Notes: a model not told the origin generated them from the sequence alone. 64,000 nucleotides of DNA from Plantibacter flavus (GCF_900177615.1 NZ_FXAP01000007.1:62001-126000), one strand, 5' to 3'. Shown: positions 23,619-32,207, numbered from the stretch's first letter. Numbers and translations are program-made.

Positions 23619-24593
23619 GCTTCGCCCGCGCCTCGCGGTGGCAACGATCGGGTGACCAGGTCGCAGCGCTGCTGCTCCCACTCAGGCATCCACCCGAGCG
23701 ACCGAAGAGGTGTCGACAGTCGTCGCCAAGCAGATGCTTCCACGGAGGCTTCGCGCAACATCATGAACGCCGTGAACGGCTGTCGCGAGGCCCTCGGACG
23801 CTCCTGCGTCGCGCCCGATGATGCGGCGATGCCGCGGGTGAAAGCTGCCAAGGAAAGGAGCACGGCATAGCCGAGCTCCGCGCTGCCTGCAGAGCAACAA
23901 CGACCGTGTGCCCACGGTCGCGACGGGGATGAAGCGAGGTCGGATACAAGAGCGGTATCCAACCTCTGCGTCGCTGCGCTCCAGGTCTGAATCATGGTGC
24001 CACTTCGTTCCAAACCATGATTCAGCCCAACCCCGTCTATCCGGGGCCAACGGAGGCGCTTGAATCAGCCGCAAGCAATGAATCTTCGATCCATGCAGCT
24101 GATTCAAGAATGTGAAATTACACCGTTACCCCCGATGAGGCCGCAATTATGACCCCGATTCTCCGCTGAAGCTCCGAATGCGTGGGAGAAAGGAAAAGGG
24201 CATAAGGGAGCGTGGCACCAGTCGTCGTTTCCATCCTCGCTGCGCTCGTCGGAATCTAGCCTGGTGGTCGGCATAGCCGACACGCTTTTCGGGCGCCCCT
24301 GAGCCTCTCGCTTCGCTCGGTCTCCGGGTCTTCCTCACCCTCGTCGCTGCGCTCCTCGGGCCCATACTGCGTCGCTTCGCTCCTGGCCCTCTTCGTCATC
24401 CCTGTGGGGATGTCTCGAGGGTGCCCACGCCCTCCGCGCGTCCGGGCTGCCGCCACCATCTCCTCCGCGCTGCTCCTCCGCTGGACGACGTCAGAGACCA
24501 CCGGATGAACCGGTGATCCGCAACCGCCAAAGGCTGCTGCGGAGTTCATCTGAACTGCTGAGGGCGCTCGGTCATCGCTTCGCTTCGCTACGC
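23619..24593. repeat. Array of GCTNCGC words (GCGNAGC mini-hairpins on the minus strand)
   Basis: Eleven copies, all in one orientation: 23619, 23748, 23875, 23973, 24239, 24310, 24346, 24374, 24577, 24582 and 24587. The complementary strand reads GCGNAGC, known to form exceptionally stable single-strand hairpins. Two opposite copies lie only outside the array (23311, 23366). Confidence 0.6.
23987..24108. repeat. Two TGAATCA inverted repeats
   Basis: CTGAATCATGGT (23987-23998) pairs with ACCATGATTCAG (24014-24025); CTTGAATCAGC (24059-24069) pairs with GCTGATTCAAG (24098-24108). Both are perfect. The shared TGAATCA core occurs four times, with TGAATC once more near 24080. An AT-richer segment follows to 24200. 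Confidence 0.65.
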
Positions 24594-24730
24594 CTCTGAT
24601 GATGACCGGGCACCCAAGTCAAGGGTGGTCGGCGATGCCGACCCGGGGGTCGTTTCGATGTCCCTCACGGTTCCGTGAGATCAGGAATCGGACGACCCGC
24701 AGAACGCGGAACCAGGACGGAGATCCAGTC

Positions 24731-25228
24731 ATGTCGAAGGGCCAGAATCGAGGTCGCCGCGAAGAGCGGACCCCGCGGCGAGAACTTCCTCAGGTCCCCG
24801 ACCTTGGGACATTGTCGATGCCTCGCAAGAGCAACCGTCAGGCGGCCAAGTTCCTCGCTGCCGGCGGACGACTGTGGGACCACCGTCGTGTTGAGCGGAA
24901 GGCGCGGAAGCTCGCACTTGATCGTGCCGATGCGGCGGCCCAGCACCCAAGACGTCAGCACCTCGCCAAACGAGTGCGTGTGCAGATGCTGGAGACGATG
25001 ACGGGGTGGTCCTTCGAACCCAGGACGAGAGCGTTCGTGGCGACCGACCGCCAGACGGAGCGCCTCGAGGAACTGATCTCAGCCGCGATCCAGCTCGGTG
25101 ACGAACCGGTTGTCCTCCGCGTCTCGGGGCTGTCTTTTCAGGAGGCCGCTCGAGTCCGTGGATACCTCAACCGAGACTCGCGCCTGCTCGTCGTGCAACC
25201 CCGGACTGACGGGCCGGCCTTCGTCTGA
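24731..25228 (+). CDS. Basic protein of unknown function
   Basis: 165 residues from ATG 24731, behind ACGGAGA; an earlier in-frame ATG lies in the repeat hub. The first half is very basic (KGQNRGRREERTPRRELPQV, then VERKARKLALDRADAAAQ), suggesting nucleic-acid binding. The second half is a mixed domain with FEPRTRAFVATDRQTERLEE and VVLRVSGLSFQEAARVRGYL. First gene rightward of the hub. No family recognised. Confidence 0.65.
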   Translation: MSKGQNRGRREERTPRRELPQVPDLGTLSMPRKSNRQAAKFLAAGGRLWDHRRVERKARKLALDRADAAAQHPRRQHLAKRVRVQMLETMTGWSFEPRTRAFVATDRQTERLEELISAAIQLGDEPVVLRVSGLSFQEAARVRGYLNRDSRLLVVQPRTDGPAFV

Positions 25229-25245
25229 TCCCGGCTGCGAGCACG

Positions 25246-25283
25246 GAAATGATTCACGCATTCATTTCGCAAATGATTACGCG
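25246..25283. promoter_or_regulatory. AT-rich direct repeat upstream of 25355
   Basis: AAATGATTCACGC (about 25248) and AAATGATTACGCG (about 25271) form an imperfect direct repeat around CATTCATTTCGC. It includes TGATTCA, the core of the hub palindromes. Confidence 0.4.
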
Positions 25284-25354
25284 CCGGCCGCCCCAACCGG
25301 AACCCGCCCACGTCGGGCGCGCGGAGGTTCATCCACCACGACCAGAGGAGTGCC

Positions 25355-25816
25355 ATGAAAGACCCCGAGACCATCGTCAACGACCTGATCCGAACGCGGT
25401 ACGCCGACTCCCTAGACTCCGACTCCCTTGGTCGAGCAGCTCCAACCGAGCCCACGATCGAGTACATGCTGGCATCAGTGCTCAGCGACGGAACATCCGT
25501 GGAGTCTCTCCTCGCGGCCGCGGCGGCTCACGCACAGCTCGACTTGCGCTCGGAGGACGAAAGCTCCACGCAGAGCACGCTGACCCTGACCGGATCAGAG
25601 CGGTCGATGGTGCTCTCCGCACTTATCGACAAAGAGCTCGACGAACGTCGCTACGTCTCTGGCGCGGAGGTGGCCAAGACACCGGCAGCCACCGATTCGT
25701 GCTGCGACGAGCACCTCACCCGGTATCGAGAGCGACGCTCCAGCTACCTGGCGCTGCGCGATCGCAAGAGACGCGTGTCCGATCTGGTCAAGCTCTTCAC
25801 CGCCAGCCTCTCGTGA
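25355..25816 (+). CDS. Small soluble protein of unknown function
   Basis: 153 residues; ATG 25355 after GAGGAG. Starts MKDPETIVNDLIRTRYADSL; a central helical part (IEYMLASVLSDGTSVESLL), an LTLTGSERSMVLSALIDKEL segment, adjacent Cys (DSCCDEHL) and a basic helical end (RDRKRRVSDLVKLFTASLS). No family recognised. Confidence 0.65.
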   Translation: MKDPETIVNDLIRTRYADSLDSDSLGRAAPTEPTIEYMLASVLSDGTSVESLLAAAAAHAQLDLRSEDESSTQSTLTLTGSERSMVLSALIDKELDERRYVSGAEVAKTPAATDSCCDEHLTRYRERRSSYLALRDRKRRVSDLVKLFTASLS

Positions 25817-25994
25817 AGCACCGCGCTCACGACACCACCGAACCATCCGCCCTCGTGGCACGCTCGTAAGCGATGGTTCTCCACCCCTCGATTGGCAGAC
25901 TCAGCCTGCGTGCTGCCGCCATGCTCAACGAGCCTGTCACCGAACAACGCACTATCGCTGTCGCTCAAGCGACTGCGCAGAAAGGACCAGGAGA

Positions 25995-26480
25995 ATGACC
26001 GACAGCACCGAAGCCCCTGTCTTCGTCGGAACCCCTGACGATTGGTGGCAGCAGGCCCAGACCATCACTGAAGCAGAGGCCGCCGAGCGTGTGATCGGGA
26101 ACTGGTACATCACCAACGAACAGCGCTCCGCGAATCAGGCGGCGTCCTATCGAGTCTCGATCGGCAATGGAGCATCCAACGGGACGCGCAAGGCGGCTCT
26201 TCGTCGCGCGATCGAGCAGGGTGTCATCGCAAGCCAGGAGCGCATCTCGCCACACGTGCGGCGGTTGATCCAGGCCCAAGTCGAGACACCGCCTTGGCTC
26301 GATGCGGATCTCGTCGTCGCGAACAGCCACATCGGCAGCTCAGAACGACTGCTCTGGCGCAAGTCCACCAACGGCTGGCAGCGTGTCTTCGACGGTCGCA
26401 TCACCGTGAGCCTCCACACGATGCTGCAGCTCGAGCCGGTCGCCGCAGAGGTCGTCGTCGCCCGTGATCACCGTGGCTGA
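25995..26480 (+). CDS. Unknown protein overlapping the DUF6283 gene
   Basis: 161 residues; ATG 25995 after CCAGGAGA. Acidic start, then GTRKAALRRAIEQGVIASQE and RISPHVRRLIQAQVETPPWL, helical with possible DNA-binding character, and a beta-rich end (LLWRKSTNGWQRVFDGRITV). The last 17 bases overlap the next gene, so the two are coupled. No family recognised. Confidence 0.65.
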   Translation: MTDSTEAPVFVGTPDDWWQQAQTITEAEAAERVIGNWYITNEQRSANQAASYRVSIGNGASNGTRKAALRRAIEQGVIASQERISPHVRRLIQAQVETPPWLDADLVVANSHIGSSERLLWRKSTNGWQRVFDGRITVSLHTMLQLEPVAAEVVVARDHRG

Positions 26481-26886
26481 CGGGGCCCTGCCGCGAAAGA
26501 CACCTTGCGCCTCGTGCCCATGGCGCCGCGAGGTCAGCTCTGGCATCTGGGACCGCACGGAGTACGAAAAGCTCCCCCGATACGACGGCGACATCGCTGA
26601 CCAAGAGGCTGCCGCAGTCTTCCTCTGCCACCAGCCCATCGGCGAGCAGCACGTCTGTTCAGGGTGGCTCGGACATCGTGATCCACAAGACCTGCTCGCA
26701 GCACGCCTCGGCGTCCTCTCGGGTGAACTTGACGTGTCCGCGATGGAATACACGACTGACGTGCCGCTCTTCGCCAGCGGCGCGGAAGCCGCAGCCCATG
26801 GCTTGGTCGACGAGGGGTCACCCGGTACTTCGGCCCGTGCGGTGATCGACAAGATCCTCCGCCTTCGCGGCGACGTCCCGGAATAG
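26464..26886 (+). CDS. DUF6283-type Cys-rich protein
   Basis: 140 residues from GTG 26464 (a second GTG three codons on is equally possible). The N-terminal half has the family pattern: RKTPCASCPWRREVSSGIWD, then EYEKLPRYDGD, then AAVFLCHQPIGEQHVCSGWL-GH. The Cys-x-x-Cys plus Cys-His and Cys-x-Gly-Trp set could bind a metal ion. Common in actinobacteria and their phages; function not established. The C-terminal half (YTTDVPLFASGAEAAAHG) is less conserved. Confidence 0.7.
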   Translation: MITVADGALPRKTPCASCPWRREVSSGIWDRTEYEKLPRYDGDIADQEAAAVFLCHQPIGEQHVCSGWLGHRDPQDLLAARLGVLSGELDVSAMEYTTDVPLFASGAEAAAHGLVDEGSPGTSARAVIDKILRLRGDVPE

Positions 26887-26898
26887 CGCCACCAGTGC

Positions 26899-26928
26899 AG
26901 CGCCGTCGGTCATCGAACCGGCGGCGCT
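26899..26928 (+). terminator. Hairpin terminator
   Basis: AGCGCCGTCGGT pairs with ACCGGCGGCGCT with one mismatch, 13 bases after the stop. Confidence 0.5.
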
Positions 26929-26996
26929 TCGTCGCGCCCGCGCGCCGCCAAACCCCGACCAGTCCATCGAACCTATCGACCCAGGAGGTCACTGAA

Positions 26997-27164
26997 ATGA
27001 GCCGCGACCACCGCGACCAGCGAGGCGGACACGTTCGCCCGAAGATCGACCGCGTCGGGTGCTACTGCTGCGAGGCAATCCCGCCCGAGACCCGCTCACG
27101 TTCGCGCCGACGTCGCAACCGAGCACTCGACAAGCAGGAGCGCCGTGCCGACGACCGCGCCTGA
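26997..27164 (+). CDS. 55-residue basic Cys protein
   Basis: ATG 26997 after AGGAGGTCACTGAA, a near-perfect ribosome site. MSRDHRDQRGGHVRPKIDRV leads to GCYCCEAIPPETRSRSRRRR and a charged end. Three Cys in CYCC and many Arg fit a tiny nucleic-acid or metal-binding protein. No family recognised. Confidence 0.6.
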   Translation: MSRDHRDQRGGHVRPKIDRVGCYCCEAIPPETRSRSRRRRNRALDKQERRADDRA

Positions 27165-27204
27165 GGAACAACCCACTCACTGACTCACCAAACAGGAAGC
27201 ATCC

Positions 27205-27684
27205 ATGTCTACTTTCGAGGCCACGGCCCGCACCAATCACTTCCGCGTCCGCGACGTCGCAGCACTCCGCGCCGAGCTGGCCACCTACGGCATCCACGCG
27301 CCCAACCTCCTCGACCACCGCGCTCACGGCGCCGCACTCGTGCTCGACGACCGCGACGTCGTCACCGGGACGATCGCACTCTTCGGCGACATGGGTTGGC
27401 CGTCACTCGACGAAGACGCCGTGCGGGAACGCTTCGACTGGGACGAGAGCATCTCCGTACCCGACCAGCACCAGACGCTCGTCGAGCTCATCGCCTCCCA
27501 CCTCGAGGCGGGCCAGGTCGCGATCTTCCTGGAAGTCGGCCACGAGAAGATGCGCTTCCTCAGCGGTTCCGCCGTCGCGGTCAACGCATCCGGCGAGACC
27601 CGTTCCATCGAACTCGAAGACATCTACGGCCTCGCGAGCGAGCTGACCAGCCCCGAACAGGTCATCACCCCAGCCCACGTCTGA
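27205..27684 (+). CDS. Acidic protein with a phage/plasmid-type FxVxD start
   Basis: 159 residues; ATG 27205 after AGGAAG. ARTNHFRVRDVAALRAELAT at the start, TGTIALFGDMGWPSLDED in the middle, HQTLVELIASHLEAGQVAIF and LEVGHEKMRFLSGSAVAVNA at the end. The pattern of strand-helix units with a conserved-looking NxFRVxD opening recurs in small unannotated proteins of plasmids and phages. Function unknown. Overlapping frames are shadows. Confidence 0.65.
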   Translation: MSTFEATARTNHFRVRDVAALRAELATYGIHAPNLLDHRAHGAALVLDDRDVVTGTIALFGDMGWPSLDEDAVRERFDWDESISVPDQHQTLVELIASHLEAGQVAIFLEVGHEKMRFLSGSAVAVNASGETRSIELEDIYGLASELTSPEQVITPAHV

Positions 27685-27743
27685 GACACCCCGTCCGGGC
27701 AACCACCTCCACTTCCGCGGTTACATCACAGAGAGGGCACCTG

Positions 27744-28220
27744 ATGCCTCAACCGACGATCACCACCCCGCCCCTGCTCAACCTCACCGTTCCCGCGACC
27801 CCCGATCGCCCCTCGGTCAAGATCCGCGTCGCGCACGACAGCCGCCGAGGCGTCTACACCACGAACAACCTGGGGATCGAGCACCCCGTCATCGCCGTCA
27901 CCCCGACACTGCTCGGCAAGATGAGACTCGGAGCCGTCAGACGCGACGCCCTCCGCTCAGCCCTGAGTGAGGCCAACGACGAACTCGCCGGTCGCGCGCC
28001 GGTCAAGAGCTACTTCCGAGGGTCCAACGGTCGCGCAGTCTCAGAGAAGGTGCGGGCCGAGCCCACGCTCGAGCACCTCGAGAACCTCGCGATCATCTAC
28101 CGACTCGCACGACTGGTCGGGGACTTCCCCGTCCAGTCCGTCGCTCGCTCCTTCGGTCTCGAGCCGGTAGACGCTCAGCGCTGGGTAGCCATCGCTCGCA
28201 AGAGCGGCTCGCTCGCGTGA
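27744..28220 (+). CDS. Protein with C-terminal helix-turn-helix
   Basis: 158 residues from ATG 27744 (GAGAGGG upstream). The C-terminal third (LARLVGDFPVQSVARSFGLE, then PVDAQRWVAIARKSGSLA) is a helix-turn-helix that could bind DNA or sigma factor. The N-terminal part has a beta-rich head with TNNLGIEHPVIAVTPTLLGK. It may regulate the surrounding small genes; no target is known. Confidence 0.65.
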   Translation: MPQPTITTPPLLNLTVPATPDRPSVKIRVAHDSRRGVYTTNNLGIEHPVIAVTPTLLGKMRLGAVRRDALRSALSEANDELAGRAPVKSYFRGSNGRAVSEKVRAEPTLEHLENLAIIYRLARLVGDFPVQSVARSFGLEPVDAQRWVAIARKSGSLA

Positions 28221-28263
28221 CCGGCTGCCTGCGCATCCAGGGGGTCACCCGAGGGACTCGACC

Positions 28264-28914
28264 GTGACGCGCGTACGCAAGAAGGGGCCGAAGAAGTACC
28301 TCGATGCACGACGCACACAGGTATCTCCGGCATGGCTCGAATGGGATGCAACGACACGCGAGCAGATGGCGGAGTTCGCCTGGGAGCAGATCGCTTCCGC
28401 CGGCCTCGAACCGTCCATGTACCTTCCCGGCGACAAGGGCATCTCTGATGACGGCGCCTGGATCTTGATTCTGGAGATCCCTCAGACGCCGATCAACACG
28501 CAGTTCGAGCTACCCCTCCTGAGCATGTGGCGTGCTCGCCGTCACGACCTCAACGACGGGGGCTTCATGACCGACGCAGGGGTCAAGTTGTACCCGCAGC
28601 AAGCCGTCATCGCGACTCCCGCGGGAGACCTGCACCTGTGGCCCCACGAGTACATGGTCGCGAAGGACCCCATGGGGCTCGCGTCGGATCCCGACGCCAT
28701 CCTGCACACGCTTGGTGGAGAGGCGGTGCTGGACCCCGAGGAGCTCTTCTACCTCCAGAGCCGAGGGATCACGCACCAACAGGCAACGATGATGCTCTTC
28801 GACAAGATCCAGTCCCTCGACTTCGTCTACGTGACGTTCCCCGAGTGGATCACCGCCTTGCTCGAGGGCGTCGGCAGACCACTGCACCGCCACATTGCGC
28901 TGAACCCGCGCTGA
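28264..28914 (+). CDS. Unknown protein with a SufB/SufD-like C-terminal segment
   Basis: 216 residues from GTG 28264. Basic start (TRVRKKGPKKYLDARR), a helical part and a middle with WILILEIPQTPINTQFELPL. The end reads LDPEELFYLQSRGITHQQAT, strikingly like the C-terminal segment of SufB/SufD iron-sulfur scaffold proteins (EELFYLxSRGI). The rest is not SufBD-like and no Suf partner is nearby. It may be a shared motif only. Confidence 0.5.
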   Translation: MTRVRKKGPKKYLDARRTQVSPAWLEWDATTREQMAEFAWEQIASAGLEPSMYLPGDKGISDDGAWILILEIPQTPINTQFELPLLSMWRARRHDLNDGGFMTDAGVKLYPQQAVIATPAGDLHLWPHEYMVAKDPMGLASDPDAILHTLGGEAVLDPEELFYLQSRGITHQQATMMLFDKIQSLDFVYVTFPEWITALLEGVGRPLHRHIALNPR

Positions 28915-28952
28915 GCGGGATCACCGACAATCCGCATGGAAGGAAGCCCTCG

Positions 28953-29129
28953 ATGGGTCAGAAGAAGCGCCACTACACCGTCGAGGGCTTCCGGCCGTCG
29001 GCCAACCCGCCGCTGAGTGCAGCGATGCGGGCGCTGGGCAGCTCAAGTGCCGCACAACCCCACGTACCGAAGCCCAGAAAGGGCACTCGAACCCAGCAGA
29101 GACGCGCAGCCGTCCAAGACCAGAAGTAG
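28953..29129 (+). CDS. 58-residue basic protein
   Basis: ATG 28953 after GGAAGGAAG. MGQKKRHYTVEGFRPSANPP, then a Ser/Pro linker and KPRKGTRTQQRRAAVQDQK. Low complexity and high charge suggest a disordered nucleic-acid-binding peptide. No family recognised. Confidence 0.55.
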   Translation: MGQKKRHYTVEGFRPSANPPLSAAMRALGSSSAAQPHVPKPRKGTRTQQRRAAVQDQK

Positions 29130-29143
29130 CGAAGGATCACAGC

Positions 29144-29497
29144 ATGCCAACAGTCGACGTACCCACCTCCGCCACCCATCCCTGGCGCATCGTGCACCAG
29201 GAGGGTTACGACGTGCTGGGCTACCCGAGCTTTCCCCCGTACGCCACAGAGGATGATGCGCGAGAGGCAATTGACGTTGCCCGAGCGCAGGGCAATCCAA
29301 TCGACGGAGCATTCGAGCCTCGGTGGCGACCCGAGCTCGATCAGAACGACCATGTCGGTCTCGCCCACATGTTCATCGAGGAGGCAGACCAGGCGGAGAA
29401 CGTCACCGCAGAGATCGCCCTCTTGCTGAGAGCCCAGATCGAGGCAACTTTCGCGCTACGTGATCAGATCGCGGGATATCGGCCAGACCCGGCCTAG
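29144..29497 (+). CDS. Small acidic protein of unknown function
   Basis: 117 residues; ATG 29144 after GAAGGA. HPWRIVHQEGYDVLGYPSFP, PYATEDDAREAIDVARAQGN, then helical VTAEIALLLRAQIEATFALR. Resembles small proteins that fold as a short beta unit plus a long helix. Its stop overlaps tail-to-tail with the NERD gene by four bases. Function unknown. Confidence 0.65.
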   Translation: MPTVDVPTSATHPWRIVHQEGYDVLGYPSFPPYATEDDAREAIDVARAQGNPIDGAFEPRWRPELDQNDHVGLAHMFIEEADQAENVTAEIALLLRAQIEATFALRDQIAGYRPDPA

Positions 29498-30192
29498 GCG
29501 GGTGGGAAGTCCGCAGCGAGGCGCTGCGCTACGGCATCGACGTCGAACATCGGCGATGCCGTCGCCTCACGGGTGAGCTGCTTCCGCAGCATCCGGGGGC
29601 TGCTCACCCGAACGCCGCGAACACTGAACCCGCCGCCAAACAATGGCCAGTCGGCGTCTACGAAGCACAAGGTGGCCGAGACCGGCACGTCGCCTCCGAC
29701 TGCCGAAGAGATTCGCCCTACCTGTCCGATCACTCCGTCGATCAATCGGTCGCTTCGGCGCCCGTCGACCTTCAGGTGTTCAGTCGCACCGAACCCGAAC
29801 AAGCCGCCTTCAAGGGACCGTTCCGGACGTTTGTTGACGTATCGCTTCGCGTCCACAACCCAGATACCTGCCGGGGTGACAACGATGTGGTCGATATTCG
29901 CACGTGATCCGGGGATCTTCCGATCATGGAGCGAGCGTACTTCGGACACTGAATCGAGGGCTGCGGCGACCACTTCCTCGCCAACAGCACCAATCGACCA
30001 AACCTCCGTACTGCGCCGCGGCCGATCGTCAACGCTGAGAGCCACTGCGACCCGACCGACCAATCCGTTCCCCCAACGAGCTCGAACAGCTGCCTCGGCA
30101 GCCACGACGGCGGCTCTGTCACGCGCCGTCCGTCGCTCGTGCTCTCGCCGAGCCGAACCGCCTGCCATTCCACCACCCGCGTCAACCGTCAT
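29494..30192 (-). CDS. NERD-domain protein (nuclease-related)
   Basis: 232 residues taking ATG 30192; an ATG eight codons later is also possible, and a much longer frame upstream is antisense to the next gene. After a basic helical N-terminus (SARREHERRTARDRAAVVAA) the NERD domain shows GAVGEEVVAAALDSV, LHDRKIPGSRANIDHIVVTP and AGIWVVDAKRYVNKRPERSL. The Asp of IDHIVV is kept; the usual E-x-K is DAK here. NERD proteins are a PD-(D/E)XK relative thought to act on DNA. The only leftward gene between 24.7 and 56.8 kb, so probably on its own promoter. Confidence 0.75.
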   Translation of the reverse strand: MTVDAGGGMAGGSARREHERRTARDRAAVVAAEAAVRARWGNGLVGRVAVALSVDDRPRRSTEVWSIGAVGEEVVAAALDSVSEVRSLHDRKIPGSRANIDHIVVTPAGIWVVDAKRYVNKRPERSLEGGLFGFGATEHLKVDGRRSDRLIDGVIGQVGRISSAVGGDVPVSATLCFVDADWPLFGGGFSVRGVRVSSPRMLRKQLTREATASPMFDVDAVAQRLAADFPPA

Positions 30193-30367
30193 GTGATGAG
30201 CATGCCGTACCGCGCAGACACCAACCCCTGTGCTCGCCAGCTCCAACGCGGTCCAGCCGGGCAATTGCACACCCCCAAGGGCGCACGAACTCAACGCGAT
30301 CGCGACGCGATCCGCGTACAGACCGGGTCTCGGACATCCTCCGGGCCCTGAAAGACGGAGAACCACC

Positions 30368-30871
30368 ATGGACCAGAACAAGAACATCTCCCGGCAAACG
30401 AACGATCGAATGATCCAGGAGCTTCGGGCCGCGACGCCCGTGCTTGGCTCGAGCGTCGCGGCACTTCTCGCCACGCGCAGGAAGATCGGCGAGTCACTGT
30501 TCCTCATCGGATTGCACGGTGGCAGGGCGGCGATTCTCGGACCGACGCCCAGCGCGCCTTCCGGTTCGAAGATGACCCTCGAAACTGAGTTCGGACCGGT
30601 CAAGTATCGCGCCGACGATGTGCTGCTGATCGCCACATCCCACGGCGGGCTTGACGCCGTCGAGAAGACCGACTCCGATCTCTGGGTCTCGTGGACGATC
30701 ACCGACGAATCGACCGACACGTCGCCAGTCGACGTTGTCCGCGGCGTCTGGATGAACGTCTTCGGAAGGAACAGCGTTGGTCCAGACGACGCCTGTGTCT
30801 TTGACGTGACCGACATATCGAAGGGTCGGAGCGTGCGCGTGGATCTGAGCGACTTCGGGCTCGACGACTGA
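30368..30871 (+). CDS. Unknown protein upstream of RarA
   Basis: 167 residues from ATG 30368 (GACGGAGAACCACC). Helical N-terminus (DRMIQELRAATPVLGSSVAA), then beta-rich ESLFLIGLHGGRAAILGPTP and LWVSWTITDESTDTSPVDVV, ending SVRVDLSDFGLDD. Starts the long rightward unit that continues through RarA; the gap to RarA is 37 bases. No family recognised. Confidence 0.65.
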   Translation: MDQNKNISRQTNDRMIQELRAATPVLGSSVAALLATRRKIGESLFLIGLHGGRAAILGPTPSAPSGSKMTLETEFGPVKYRADDVLLIATSHGGLDAVEKTDSDLWVSWTITDESTDTSPVDVVRGVWMNVFGRNSVGPDDACVFDVTDISKGRSVRVDLSDFGLDD

Positions 30872-30908
30872 TGCCTCGGCGAACCACCGCTACCTGAGAG
30901 GACCCGGC

Positions 30909-32207
30909 ATGATTGCGAACCCACAACCCCTGGCCGCCCGTATGCGCCCAACCACCCTTGATCAGATCATTGGCCAGGACCACCTGATATTCCCGGGTGC
31001 CCCGCTCATGAGACTCGCCTCTTACGCTTCCACAGCATCGACATCGGTGCTCCTCTGGGGGCCGCCCGGTACAGGGAAGACGACGATCGCTAGCGTGATC
31101 GCCCACGAGACGGGCAGCCGCTTCATCGAGCTGTCGGCGACCTCCGCCGGCGTTGCAGATGTGCGGAAGGCACTCGCTGCCGCCCAGACCGAACTCGACA
31201 TGAACGACAGGCGGTCGATCATTTTCCTCGACGAGATCCATCGATTCTCGAAGGCTCAGCAGGACGTCCTCCTGCCTGCCGTCGAGTCGGGCCTCATCAC
31301 ACTCATCGGGGCGACGACCGAGAACCCGAGCTTCTCGGTGAACTCGGCGCTGATGTCCCGTTCCGTGCTCCTGACCCTCCATCCGCTAGACGAAGCTGCC
31401 ATCGTCGCTGTCATGATGACGGCGCTCGATGCCCAAGCGGGTCTCAACGGCTGCGTCGGATTCGACATGGACGCCATTCAGTCCATGGCGCGTCACGCGA
31501 CAGGCGACGCGCGACAGGCGCTCACGCTCATGGAAACCGTCGCCGAAGCCGCGGTCGCTCAGAACCGGCAGAACGTTGACATAGACTTCGTGCTCACAGT
31601 CGCCCCGACCGCGATCTCCAGATACGACCGCGACGGTGATCAGCACTATGACGTGATCTCGGCCTTCATCAAGTCGATGCGCGGATCTGATCCCCAAGCG
31701 ACCCTGCACTGGCTCGCACGACTCATCGAGGCGGGCGAGGATCCTCGCTTCATCGCTCGACGCATCGTCGTCCACGCCAGCGAGGATGTCGGCATGGCGG
31801 ACCCTTCAGTTCTCCCGGTTGCCGTCGCAGCAGCCCAGGCGGTGCAGCTCATCGGCATGCCCGAGGCGCGTATCAATCTTGCCCAGGCGGCGCTTGCGGT
31901 GGCCATGGCGCCGAAGTCTCCGGCGGTGATGGGCATCGACATCGCTCTCGCGGATGTTCGCGCCGGCCGTACTGGCGAGGTGCCCATGCACCTTCGCGAC
32001 GCCCACTACCCAGGTGCCAAGGCCCTCGGCCACGGCAACGGATACCTCTTCCCGCACGACTTCCCACACGGACTCGTCAACCAGGCCTACCTCCCCAGTC
32101 GAGCCTCCAGCGCGCGGTACTACGAACCCACCATCAACGGCTTCGAGCAGACCATCACTGCCCGAATGGAGGCCATCGCGCGCATCACGGGAAATCAGAC
32201 CCCATGA
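30909..32207 (+). CDS. rarA: RarA/MgsA-type AAA+ recombination factor
   Basis: 432 residues, the usual full length. [17 protein letters not shown] opens the protein, Walker [10 protein letters not shown] at 51-59, [20 protein letters not shown] as Walker [19 protein letters not shown] as sensor 1 and SRS arginine finger region. The C-terminal tetramerisation part includes [34 protein letters not shown] and VGMADPSV. RarA acts at stalled forks with SSB. Finding a complete copy on an element that also encodes its polymerase suggests fork maintenance for the element. ATG 30909 after GAGGACCCGGC. Confidence 0.9.
   Translation: MIANPQPLAARMRPTTLDQIIGQDHLIFPGAPLMRLASYASTASTSVLLWGPPGTGKTTIASVIAHETGSRFIELSATSAGVADVRKALAAAQTELDMNDRRSIIFLDEIHRFSKAQQDVLLPAVESGLITLIGATTENPSFSVNSALMSRSVLLTLHPLDEAAIVAVMMTALDAQAGLNGCVGFDMDAIQSMARHATGDARQALTLMETVAEAAVAQNRQNVDIDFVLTVAPTAISRYDRDGDQHYDVISAFIKSMRGSDPQATLHWLARLIEAGEDPRFIARRIVVHASEDVGMADPSVLPVAVAAAQAVQLIGMPEARINLAQAALAVAMAPKSPAVMGIDIALADVRAGRTGEVPMHLRDAHYPGAKALGHGNGYLFPHDFPHGLVNQAYLPSRASSARYYEPTINGFEQTITARMEAIARITGNQTP

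Larger units (their letters stand above)
22551..24730. other. 2.2 kb gene-free repeat hub (candidate replication, partition or transfer region)
   Basis: Long frames exist on both strands but all read as Ser/Arg/Pro-rich noise without ribosome sites. Instead the stretch is packed with ordered repeats: GTGACC/GGTCAC clusters (22629-22931), a 15-base inverted repeat (23442-23491), TGAATCA palindromes (23987-24108), same-orientation GCTNCGC words (23619-24593) and GGC-triloop-GCC hairpins (23823-23835, 23863-23873, 24267-24281, 24626-24642). An AT-richer part lies at about 23985-24200. Genes run away from it on both sides. Confidence 0.6.

Noticed and set aside
22817-24013. Long open frames on both strands (254 and 361 codons) inside the 2.2 kb hub
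   Set aside because: Ser/Arg/Pro-rich translations, no ribosome sites, no motifs, and they arise from GC-rich repeats.
30193-30951. N-terminal extension of the NERD-protein frame to 485 codons
   Set aside because: The added part is antisense to the gene at 30368 and reads as low-complexity noise; ATG 30192 gives a normal-length protein.
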